A stretch of 58,165 bases of DNA from positions 1 to 58,165 of the forward strand of contig JAQGKD010000081.1 in assembly GCA_028290285.1 (NCBI GenBank). The letters are read 5' to 3'. This document shows positions 51,513 through 58,165 of this stretch, piece by piece. The DNA comes from Hyphomicrobiales bacterium. Its GTDB lineage: Bacteria > Pseudomonadota > Alphaproteobacteria > Rhizobiales > Beijerinckiaceae. A model generated the notes under the pieces. The model did no database searches and was not told where the DNA came from. It was given only the letters and a program-made list of their open reading frames with translations. The translations under genes were made by a program, and so were the position numbers. The stretch's first letter is position 1. Every line of letters starts with the position of its first letter.

Positions 51513-53063
51513 ATGGGTGTCCGCTCACACATGGTTTCCGATAAATCTCGCAAGAGTCTCGCCGCGCGCTCGGCCACGGTCGCGCTGGCCCTGGGCCTCG
51601 CCTTCTCCCCGCTGGCAGGGCATGTCGCGCTGGCCGCCAGCGCGCCAGAGAGCTTTGCCGACCTCGCCGATAACGTGAGCGCGGCTGTGGTGAATATTTC
51701 GGCGTCACAGACGGTCGAGGACAAGCGGGTGGGTGTTCCGAACCTGCCGCCCGGCACGCCCTTCGACGATCTGTTCGAAGAGTTCTTCAAGCGCCGGCAA
51801 GGGCAGGGCGGTCCGCAGGGGCAGCAGGGCCAGAACGATGACAGCCCGCGTCAGCAAGGCCCGCGTTCGCGCCGTTCCAGCTCGCTCGGGTCGGGATTCG
51901 TGATCGATTCCGCAGGCATCGTCATCACCAACAATCACGTCATCGCGGATGCGAACGAGATTACGGTGATTTTCACCGATGGCCAGAAGCTCAAGGCCGA
52001 GATCATCGGCAAGGACGCGAAGGTCGATATCGCCGTGTTGCGCGTGAAGCCCGACAAGCCGCTGAAGGCGGTGAAGTTCGGCGACAGCGAGAAGATGCGC
52101 GTCGGCGAGTGGGTCATGGCGGTTGGCAATCCGTTCGGCCTCGGCGGAACGGTCACGGCGGGCATCGTGTCCGCCCGCAACCGCAACATCGATAGCGGAC
52201 CCTACGACAATTACATCCAGACGGACGCCTCCATCAACAAGGGCAATTCCGGCGGGCCGCTGTTCAACATGAACGGCGAAGTCATCGGCGTGAACACGGC
52301 GATCCTGTCGCCGTCGGGCGGGTCGGTGGGTATCGGCTTCGCTACGCCGTCGGCGACTGTGCAGCCGATCATCGACCAGTTGCAGCAGTTCGGCGAGACG
52401 CGTCGCGGCTGGCTCGGCGTGCGGATCCAGAATGTCGACGATGCCATCGCGGAATCGTTGAAGCTCGGCTCCACGCGCGGTGCGCTCGTCGCGGTTGTCG
52501 ACGACAAGGGCCCCGGCAAGCCCGCTGGCCTGAAAGCTGGCGACGTGATCCTGAAGTTCGACGGACGCGACGTGAAGGAATCACGCGACCTGCCGAAGCT
52601 CGTGGCTGCGACGCCCGTCGGCAAGGCGGTGACCGTCATGGTGATGCGTGGTGGCAAGGAAGTGCCGCTCACTGTCACGCTCGGCCGTCTCGAGGACAGC
52701 GAAAAGCAGGCCTCGCTCGATTCCAAGACGGTGCCGGATGAAGCCAAGCCCAATGCCAACGTTGTGCAGCGTGCGCTGGGCATGGAGTTCGCTGGGCTCG
52801 ATCCTGACGTGCGCAAGCGCTTCAGCATCAAGGACAGCGTCAAGGGCGTCGTCGTGACGACGGTCGATCCGAGTTCGACCGCGGCCGAGAAGCGCATCTC
52901 GCCTGGTGACACGATCGTCGAGATCAACCAGGAAGCGGTGAGCAAGCCTGGCGATGTCGCGAGCAAGACCAAGGCGCTGAAGGAGGCCGGCCGCAAGTCG
53001 GCGTTGTTCCTCGTCGCCAATCCGCAGGGTGAAGTGCGCTTCGTCGCGCTGGCGCTCGATTAA
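51513..53063 (+). CDS. degP: Periplasmic serine endoprotease DegP/Do family
   Basis: 516 residues from the ATG at 51513 (TGGAGGAAGG upstream). Quality-control protease/chaperone. Signal region to about residue 42 (ALAAS), a Gln/Gly-rich loop (RRQGQGGPQGQQGQND), the trypsin-like domain with the catalytic triad His (NNHVIADAN), Asp (KVDIAVLRV) and Ser (GNSGGPLF), then two PDZ domains (GWLGVRIQN; MEFAGLDPDVR with KGVVVTTVDP). The symbol could be degP, degQ or mucD; all share this layout. It follows hflKC, another protein-quality module. Confidence 0.95.
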   Translation: MGVRSHMVSDKSRKSLAARSATVALALGLAFSPLAGHVALAASAPESFADLADNVSAAVVNISASQTVEDKRVGVPNLPPGTPFDDLFEEFFKRRQGQGGPQGQQGQNDDSPRQQGPRSRRSSSLGSGFVIDSAGIVITNNHVIADANEITVIFTDGQKLKAEIIGKDAKVDIAVLRVKPDKPLKAVKFGDSEKMRVGEWVMAVGNPFGLGGTVTAGIVSARNRNIDSGPYDNYIQTDASINKGNSGGPLFNMNGEVIGVNTAILSPSGGSVGIGFATPSATVQPIIDQLQQFGETRRGWLGVRIQNVDDAIAESLKLGSTRGALVAVVDDKGPGKPAGLKAGDVILKFDGRDVKESRDLPKLVAATPVGKAVTVMVMRGGKEVPLTVTLGRLEDSEKQASLDSKTVPDEAKPNANVVQRALGMEFAGLDPDVRKRFSIKDSVKGVVVTTVDPSSTAAEKRISPGDTIVEINQEAVSKPGDVASKTKALKEAGRKSALFLVANPQGEVRFVALALD

Positions 53064-53085
53064 AGCTCTGAATCAACTTTAAGTT

Positions 53086-53126
53086 GCGCCCCCTTCCCGA
53101 GACACGGGAAGGGGGCGCTTCTTTTT
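53086..53126 (+). terminator. Rho-independent terminator after degP
   Basis: A 14-bp perfect stem, GCGCCCCCTTCCCG (53086-53099) with CGGGAAGGGGGCGC (53105-53118), 5-nt loop and TTCTTTTTGTTT. The strongest terminator in the window. CAACTTTAAGTTG (53074-53086), just before it, is itself a near-palindrome. Confidence 0.93.
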
Positions 53127-53141
53127 GTTTCAGTCTTCGAT

Positions 53142-54041
53142 TCAATCCTGCGCGAACTCACTCGCGCGATAGCCTTGTGCGTAGAGAAGGGCCGTGAGAT
53201 CCGCGTGGTCGATTCGCGCATGGGCTGCTTCCGCTACGGCAGGCTTGGCGTGATAGGCAATGCCGAGGCCTGCTTCTTCCAGCATGGCCAGATCGTTGGC
53301 GCCGTCGCCGACTGCCATCGTGTCCTCGTGGGACAGTCGGTGGGCGGTTCGCAGTTCGACGAGGGCGGCGAATTTTGCCTCGCGCCCGAGGATCGGCTCG
53401 CTGACGAATCCTGCGAATTTATCGTCTTCTACAACCAGAACGTTAGCGCGATTCTCGTTGAATCCGATGGCCTTGGCTACCTCGGATGTAAAAAGGGTGA
53501 AGCCGCCGGAGACGAGCGCGGTATGCGCGCCATTCGCCCTCATGGTTCGCACCAAGGCGCGCCCGCCCGGCGTCAGGGTGATGCGCTCGGCGATGACGCG
53601 GGCCACGATCTGCGCATCGAGGCCCCGCAGCAGCGCCACGCGTTCGCGCAGCGCGGGCTCGAAGGCGATTTCGCCGCGCATGGCGCGTTCTGTGATCGCC
53701 GAGACGTGCTCTTTCATGCCCACGAAATCGGCCAGTTCGTCGATGCATTCCTGCCCGATCATGGTCGAGTCCATGTCGGCCAGGAACAGCTTCTTGCGGC
53801 GGCCGGCGATGGGCTGGACGATGACGTCTATGGGTGCCCCGCCGAGCGCCCGGCGCACGGTATCGGCCAGCGCGCGGTTGTCGGGCGGCGTCTCAGGTGC
53901 GAAAGACAGGTCGGCGGCAATGCCGGGGTTCAGCCAGACTGGAGCCTGTGCATGGGGCAGGGCTGCGGCGGCGCGGGCGAGCATTGCGTCTTCGAGCGCG
54001 GGCGCCGCCGGGTTTGAAACGAGTGTCGCGACATGCGTCAT
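53142..54041 (-). CDS. serB: Phosphoserine phosphatase
   Basis: 299 residues from the ATG at 54041. Final step of serine synthesis. HAD signatures: [19 protein letters not shown] (nucleophile Asp), [15 protein letters not shown] and [18 protein letters not shown]. An N-terminal extension of about 80 residues resembles the regulatory half of bacterial SerB. The start codon lies in a CATG shared with the opposite strand, so serB and miaA are divergent with little or no spacer. The ribosome binding site is weak. Confidence 0.95.
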   Translation of the reverse strand: MTHVATLVSNPAAPALEDAMLARAAAALPHAQAPVWLNPGIAADLSFAPETPPDNRALADTVRRALGGAPIDVIVQPIAGRRKKLFLADMDSTMIGQECIDELADFVGMKEHVSAITERAMRGEIAFEPALRERVALLRGLDAQIVARVIAERITLTPGGRALVRTMRANGAHTALVSGGFTLFTSEVAKAIGFNENRANVLVVEDDKFAGFVSEPILGREAKFAALVELRTAHRLSHEDTMAVGDGANDLAMLEEAGLGIAYHAKPAVAEAAHARIDHADLTALLYAQGYRASEFAQD

Positions 54042-54072
54042 GTCTGAGAAGTCTCTTCTGCGGAGTGTCTTT

Positions 54073-54999
54073 GTGAAGTCCGATGGTCTGGCAGCTCTTC
54101 TCATCGCAGGACCGACGGCCAGCGGCAAGTCCGCGCTCGCGATCCGGCTCGCCCAGGAGCTGGGCGGCGTGGTCGTGAACGCGGATTCGATGCAGGTCTA
54201 CCGGGATCTGCGGATCATCACGGCCCGCCCGACGCAGGCCGAGGAGGGCATGGCGCCCCACCGCCTGTTCGGCCATGTCGATGGCGCGGTGAACTATTCG
54301 GTCGGCAAGTGGGTCGAGGACGCCAAGGCACAGATGGCCGACATCGCTGCGTCGGGACGCCTGCCGATTTTTGCTGGCGGCACAGGCATGTATTTCAAGG
54401 CGCTGTTGCGGGGCCTTTCGGACATTCCGCCCGTGCCCGACGCCGTGCGGGCGGAGGTTCGCGCTTCCGCCGAGGGCGTGAGCCCGGGTGAGTTGCATGC
54501 GCGGCTCGCGGCCTGCGATCCGCAGACGGCGGCGCGGCTGCGGCCGAGCGACCCGCAACGTATCCTGCGCGCGCTGGAGGTTTTTGCCGCCACCGGCCAG
54601 CCGCTGACGTCCTTCCACGACCAGCGCGGTGCGCCGGTGCTCGATCCGGCCCGGTGTCTCGGTTTTTTCCTGACGCCGGAGCGGGACGAACTGACCGAGC
54701 GAATCGACCGGCGTTTCGAGGCCATGATGGGGGCGGGCGCTTTGGAAGAGGTCGAACGGCTGGCCGCACGCGGGCTCGACCCGGCTTTGCCGGTCATGCG
54801 GGCGCATGGCGTGCCGGGGCTGATCGACTATTTGCGGGGTGAGGCCACGCTGGAAGACGCCGTCGCGCGCGGCCAGCGGGACACGCGGGCCTACGCCAAG
54901 CGGCAGTTTACGTTTATGCGGCACCAGCTGCCGGAGTTTCGCATGGTCCCGCCGGAAGGGGCGTGGGAGGCTGTGCGGGGGGACGTGGCGTCTAGTTAG
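54073..54999 (+). CDS. miaA: tRNA dimethylallyltransferase
   Basis: 308 residues from the GTG at 54073, chosen because GGAG stands 7 nt upstream; an ATG at 54040 (319 residues) would overlap the serB start codon. Adds an isopentenyl group to A37 of tRNAs reading UNN codons. P-loop [11 protein letters not shown] near residue 12, [13 protein letters not shown] (catalytic Asp), [15 protein letters not shown] [15 protein letters not shown], and [16 protein letters not shown]. The next gene, ilvB, has its own promoter 42 bp after the stop. Confidence 0.95.
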   Translation: MKSDGLAALLIAGPTASGKSALAIRLAQELGGVVVNADSMQVYRDLRIITARPTQAEEGMAPHRLFGHVDGAVNYSVGKWVEDAKAQMADIAASGRLPIFAGGTGMYFKALLRGLSDIPPVPDAVRAEVRASAEGVSPGELHARLAACDPQTAARLRPSDPQRILRALEVFAATGQPLTSFHDQRGAPVLDPARCLGFFLTPERDELTERIDRRFEAMMGAGALEEVERLAARGLDPALPVMRAHGVPGLIDYLRGEATLEDAVARGQRDTRAYAKRQFTFMRHQLPEFRMVPPEGAWEAVRGDVASS

Positions 55000-55040
55000 T
55001 TCGTCGGCTGTTCTGTGCGGCTCAACGGATATCGACCCGC

Positions 55041-55069
55041 TTGACGCCGTCAGCCGCAAACCCTAATGT
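55041..55069 (+). promoter_or_regulatory. ilvB promoter
   Basis: TTGACG (55041-55046) and TAATGT (55064-55069), 17-nt spacer, good match to sigma70-type promoters. The transcript would begin near 55076, just before the leader peptide. Confidence 0.8.
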
Positions 55070-55096
55070 CCCCACCGATCAACCGGAGACGCGCAC

Positions 55097-55147
55097 GTGC
55101 GCAGCATGCTTATCGTAACCACCGCGCCAGAGACAGGACGGGCCTAG
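55097..55147 (+). CDS. ilv leader peptide (attenuation)
   Basis: A 16-residue frame, MRSMLIVTTAPETGRA, from the GTG at 55097 with GGAG 8 nt upstream. It contains adjacent Leu-Ile-Val codons (CTT ATC GTA; CTT and GTA look rare here), the three end products of the pathway. The TAG stop sits inside GGGCCTAGGGCCT, two GGGCCT copies (55140-55145, 55147-55152) that can pair with the 5' arm of the downstream terminator. Ribosome stalling at these codons would favour the antiterminator. Name not assigned; the call rests on layout. Confidence 0.8.
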   Translation: MRSMLIVTTAPETGRA

Positions 55148-55177
55148 GGCCTGCTTTCCTGACGATGGCGCATACTG

Positions 55178-55202
55178 AGGCCCCCTAGCGGGCCTTTTTT
55201 AT
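55178..55202 (+). terminator. Attenuator terminator upstream of ilvB
   Basis: AGGCCC (55178-55183) pairs with GGGCCT (55190-55195), 6-nt loop, followed by TTTTTT (55195-55200). It lies between the leader peptide and ilvB, the position of a transcription attenuator. Confidence 0.8.
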
Positions 55203-55271
55203 TGCCCAAAATTCCCCAAAAGCGCAGAAGACCCCCAAACGACGAAGAACTGCCGGAACGGAGACGAAGCA

Positions 55272-57044
55272 ATGTCCAGAGAGATGACCGGAGCCGAGAT
55301 GGTCGTCGAGGCCCTCAAAGACCAGGGAGCCGAGACCCTTTTCGGCTATCCCGGCGGAGCGGTCCTGCCGATCTACGATGCCCTTTTCCAGCAGGATTTC
55401 GTCAAGCACGTGCTCGTGCGCCACGAACAGGGCGCGGCCCATGCGGCCGAGGGCTATGCCCGCTCATCCGGCAAGGTCGGCGTTCTGCTCGTCACTTCGG
55501 GCCCCGGCGCCACCAATGCGATCACCGGGCTGACCGACGCGCTGATGGATTCGATCCCGCTCGTCTGCATCACGGGGCAGGTGCCCACGCATCTGATCGG
55601 CTCGGACGCGTTCCAGGAATGCGACACGGTCGGCATCACCCGTCATTGCACCAAGCACAATTATCTCGTGCGTTCGATCGAGGATCTGCCGCGCATCCTG
55701 CACGAGGCGTTCTATGTCGCGTCGCACGGGCGGCCGGGTCCTGTCGTCATCGATATCCCGAAGGACGTGCAGTTCGCGACGGGCGTCTACACCGGCCCAA
55801 AGAATATCCAGCACAAGACCTACCAGCCGCAGGTGAAGGGCGATCTCGCCAAGATCCGGCAAGCCATCGAGATGATGGCGGCTGCCAAGCGTCCGGTGTT
55901 CTACACGGGCGGCGGCATCATCAATTCCGGGCCGGTCGCCTCCACGCTGCTGCGCGAACTGGTGCAGCTGACCGGCTTCCCTGTTACCTCGACCCTGATG
56001 GGGCTTGGCGCCTATCCCGCGTCCGGGCCGAACTGGCTCGGCATGCTGGGCATGCACGGCACTTATGAAGCCAACCACACGATGCACGATTGCGACCTGA
56101 TGATCGCCATCGGCTCGCGGTTCGACGACCGCATCACGGGGCGGCTCGACGCTTTCTCGCCAGGGTCGAAGAAGATCCACATCGATATCGACCCGTCGTC
56201 GATCAACAAGAACGTCAAGGTCGAACTCGGCATCATCGGCGATTGCGCGCATGTGCTGGAAGACATGGTCCGCCTGTGGCGCACGTCGGCCCCGCAGGTG
56301 GATACCGGTGCGCTGAAGCAATGGTGGAAGCAGATCGACGTTTGGCGCGAGCGCAAGTCGCTGGCGTTCCGTCCCTCGAAGACCACCATCAAGCCGCAGC
56401 ATGCGATCCAGCGTTTGTATGAGCTGACCAAGGACCGTGACACCTACATCACGACCGAGGTCGGCCAGCATCAGATGTGGGCCGCGCAGCATTATCATTT
56501 CGAGGAGCCGAACCGCTGGATGACGTCTGGCGGCCTTGGGACGATGGGCTACGGCCTGCCGGCGGCGGTCGGCGTGCAGATGGCGCATCCCAAGGCGCTG
56601 GTCATCGACATCGCGGGCGAAGCCTCGATCCTGATGAACATGCAGGAAATGTCGACGGCGCTGCAATATCGCCTGCCGGTCAAGATCTTCATCCTGAACA
56701 ACGAATATATGGGCATGGTGCGCCAGTGGCAGGAGCTGCTGCACGGGGCGCGCTATTCGGAGAGCTATTCACAGGCGCTGCCCGATTTCGTGAAGCTGGC
56801 CGAGGCCTATGGCGGACACGGCATCCGTTGTTCCGATCCGGCCAAACTCGACGATGCGATCATGGAAATGATCGACTCGCCGAAGGCCGTGATCTTCGAC
56901 TGCGTGGTCGAGAAGGCCGAGAATTGCTTCCCGATGATTCCCTCGGGCAAGGCGCATAACGAGATGATTCTCGCCGAACTCACCGACGATGCCGGTGTCG
57001 AGATCGGCAGCATCATCGACGAGCGCGGCAAACTTCTCGTCTGA
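55272..57044 (+). CDS. ilvB: Acetolactate synthase large subunit
   Basis: 590 residues. TPP-, FAD- and Mg-dependent condensation of pyruvates (or pyruvate and 2-ketobutyrate), first step of Val/Leu/Ile synthesis. Catalytic Glu in RHEQGAAHAAEGYAR near residue 55, GGGIINSG in the FAD domain, and the TPP region AGEASILMNMQEM with Asn residues at about +27 (LNNEYMG). The usual GDG/GDA metal motif reads GEA here (Glu450). ATG at 55272 after a ribosome binding site (CGGAGACGAAG). Controlled by the upstream attenuator. The symbol ilvI is equally valid. Confidence 0.97.
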   Translation: MSREMTGAEMVVEALKDQGAETLFGYPGGAVLPIYDALFQQDFVKHVLVRHEQGAAHAAEGYARSSGKVGVLLVTSGPGATNAITGLTDALMDSIPLVCITGQVPTHLIGSDAFQECDTVGITRHCTKHNYLVRSIEDLPRILHEAFYVASHGRPGPVVIDIPKDVQFATGVYTGPKNIQHKTYQPQVKGDLAKIRQAIEMMAAAKRPVFYTGGGIINSGPVASTLLRELVQLTGFPVTSTLMGLGAYPASGPNWLGMLGMHGTYEANHTMHDCDLMIAIGSRFDDRITGRLDAFSPGSKKIHIDIDPSSINKNVKVELGIIGDCAHVLEDMVRLWRTSAPQVDTGALKQWWKQIDVWRERKSLAFRPSKTTIKPQHAIQRLYELTKDRDTYITTEVGQHQMWAAQHYHFEEPNRWMTSGGLGTMGYGLPAAVGVQMAHPKALVIDIAGEASILMNMQEMSTALQYRLPVKIFILNNEYMGMVRQWQELLHGARYSESYSQALPDFVKLAEAYGGHGIRCSDPAKLDDAIMEMIDSPKAVIFDCVVEKAENCFPMIPSGKAHNEMILAELTDDAGVEIGSIIDERGKLLV

Positions 57045-57083
57045 ACGTGCCGAACCCCTTTTCGCCTTTGTAGAGACGCTGCC

Positions 57084-57635
57084 ATGAACGCACCTGCTTT
57101 CCCGCCGTCGCCCTATTCCTCGGCGCTCGGCAAATCGAATATCGAACGGCACACCCTGTCGGTGCTCGTCGACAACGAGCCGGGCGTTCTCGCCCGCGTG
57201 GTCGGCCTGTTTTCGGGGCGCGGCTATAATATCGAGAGCCTGACGGTGGCCGAGGTGGCCCACGGCGAGCATCTCTCGCGCATTACCATCGTCACCTCGG
57301 GGCCGCCCGAGGCCATCGAGCAGATCGGCCATCAGCTGGAGCGGCTCGTGCCGATCCATACGGTGACCGACCTGACGCTGCATGCCCGGTCCATCGAGCG
57401 CGAGCTCGCCATGGTCAAGGTGGGTGGTAAGGGCGACAACCGGGTCGAGGCGCTGCGGCTGGCGGATGCCTTCCGGGCGCGCGTCATCGACGCCACGACC
57501 GAGAGTTTCGTGTTTGAGCTCACGGGCAATGCCGACAAGATCGACTCATTCGTCGAGCTGATGCGGCCGATCGGGCTGGTGGAAGTCTCGCGGACGGGCG
57601 TCGCCGCCATTTCGCGTGGCCCGGAGCCGATCTGA
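57084..57635 (+). CDS. ilvN: Acetolactate synthase small (regulatory) subunit
   Basis: 183 residues. An N-terminal ACT domain (HTLSVLVDNEPGVLARVVGLFSGRGYNIESL, about residues 23-95) binds valine and mediates feedback inhibition; the C-terminal domain (RVIDATTESFVFELTGNADKID) stabilises the catalytic subunit. It follows ilvB by 39 bp and is presumably in the same attenuated operon. Symbol ilvH is equivalent. Confidence 0.97.
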   Translation: MNAPAFPPSPYSSALGKSNIERHTLSVLVDNEPGVLARVVGLFSGRGYNIESLTVAEVAHGEHLSRITIVTSGPPEAIEQIGHQLERLVPIHTVTDLTLHARSIERELAMVKVGGKGDNRVEALRLADAFRARVIDATTESFVFELTGNADKIDSFVELMRPIGLVEVSRTGVAAISRGPEPI

Positions 57636-57662
57636 GCGCTGCGCCCATACACACGGTTTTCT

Positions 57663-57690
57663 TTGACGCGGCGGGAAAGCGCGCTTAGAA
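57663..57690 (+). promoter_or_regulatory. Candidate ilvC promoter
   Basis: TTGACG (57663-57668) and TTAGAA (57685-57690), 16-nt spacer, in the 117-bp gap between ilvN and ilvC. It suggests ilvC can be transcribed independently. Confidence 0.55.
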
Positions 57691-57752
57691 GGCTCGATCA
57701 CGAATTCTAGAGGACGGCCCCGCCTTCGTCCGTTGCAAGAGGAACCATCCGT

Positions 57753-58165
57753 ATGCGCGTTTATTACGATCGGGATGCCGACATCAATCTCATCAAGGGC
57801 AAGAAGGTCGCCGTTGTGGGCTACGGCTCGCAGGGCCATGCCCATGTGCTCAACATGCGCGAATCCGGTGTGAAGGACGTCGTCGTCGCCCTCCGCAAGG
57901 ATTCCGCCACCGTCAAGAAGGCGGAAGGCGAAGGCCTCAAGGTCATGGAAGTGGCTGAAGCCGCGAAGTGGGCCGACGTGGTGATGATGCTCACGCCGGA
58001 CGAGTTGCAGGCCGACATCTATGCCGCCGAGCTCGCCCCGAACATGAAGCAGGGCGCAGCCCTCCTGTTCGCGCATGGGCTCAACGTGCACTTCAACCTG
58101 ATCGAGCCGCGCAAGGACATCGACGTGCTCATGGTCGCGCCGAAGGGCCCCGGCCACACGGTGCG
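57753..58165 (+). CDS. ilvC: Ketol-acid reductoisomerase, truncated by the window edge
   Basis: The first 137 codons are visible. Second enzyme of branched-chain amino-acid synthesis, converting acetolactate to dihydroxyisovalerate with NADPH and Mg. The N-terminus [27 protein letters not shown] segment and the NADPH Rossmann motif [13 protein letters not shown] are diagnostic; [21 protein letters not shown] and [11 protein letters not shown] follow. AGAGG upstream of the ATG at 57753. Shortened only by the window boundary. Confidence 0.97.
   Translation, partial: MRVYYDRDADINLIKGKKVAVVGYGSQGHAHVLNMRESGVKDVVVALRKDSATVKKAEGEGLKVMEVAEAAKWADVVMMLTPDELQADIYAAELAPNMKQGAALLFAHGLNVHFNLIEPRKDIDVLMVAPKGPGHTV

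Noticed and set aside
53260..54039. A 260-codon N-terminal extension of MiaA
   Set aside because: It is antisense to serB; the MiaA P-loop sits at the normal distance from the GTG at 54073.

Overview
The window reads as a GC-rich alphaproteobacterial chromosome segment, most likely Hyphomicrobiales (Rhizobiales); I cannot fix the genus. The evidence is the dcw cell-wall/division cluster continuing into ftsZ-lpxC-bamD-recN, a circularly permuted two-piece tmRNA, an alphaproteobacterial SspB adaptor, thyA-folA-hflK-hflC-degP gene order, a SahR-metF-metH operon, and motifs typical of the class (TTAA-N7-TTAA CtrA-like boxes, a GTTC-N7-GTTC LexA-like box). It is almost entirely conserved housekeeping DNA. 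I see no phage, transposase, CRISPR array, tRNA or defence locus.

Layout. 1-5.6 kb: an edge-truncated Tat-exported fumarylacetoacetate-hydrolase-like protein, an orphan ModA-like binding protein, RNase P RNA (minus strand), a secreted lytic transglycosylase, a glycine-zipper lipoprotein, an AmpD-type amidase with a peptidoglycan-binding domain, a small secreted protein, and an orphan TctC-type binding protein. The signal peptide of that last protein appears to be invaded by a dispersed repeat, and its ribosome binding site lies inside a hairpin. 5.6-11.3 kb (minus strand): metH-metF-sahR, the methyl-cycle operon, with a 16-bp perfect palindrome over the promoter. 11.3-29.1 kb (plus strand): mraZ-rsmH-ftsL-ftsI-murE-murF-mraY-ftsW-murG-murC-murB-ddl-ftsQ-ftsA-ftsZ. 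The order is textbook except that murD is missing between mraY and ftsW. Many neighbours overlap by 4 nt, and several use TTG or GTG starts.

29.1-46.8 kb: lpxC, bamD and recN (with a LexA-like box in front of bamD), a DUF3833-like lipoprotein, a UvrD/PcrA helicase, a small Cys-rich secreted protein, prmA, an M24 aminopeptidase P, ligA (minus), a 1282-residue AsmA-type protein, then a minus-strand trio (SspB, DUF4169-like, ribbon-helix-helix). 46.86-47.18 kb: ssrA (tmRNA), encoding the tag ANDNYAPVALAA and lying directly upstream of sspB on the same strand. 47.3-53.1 kb: thyA, a GNAT acetyltransferase, folA, hflK, hflC, degP. 53.1-58.2 kb: serB (minus), miaA, then the branched-chain amino-acid genes ilvB-ilvN and ilvC (truncated at the window edge). 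ilvB is preceded by a promoter, a 16-codon leader peptide with consecutive Leu-Ile-Val codons and a terminator, which together form a classical attenuator.

No gene system here looks undescribed. The points most worth a second look are regulatory or structural: the missing murD, the ssrA-sspB adjacency, the MraZ repeats coinciding with the mraZ promoter, the ilvB attenuator, the LexA-like box ahead of bamD-recN, and the repeat plus hairpin at the TctC-type gene. All motif calls were made by eye. No alignment, folding or database search was run.
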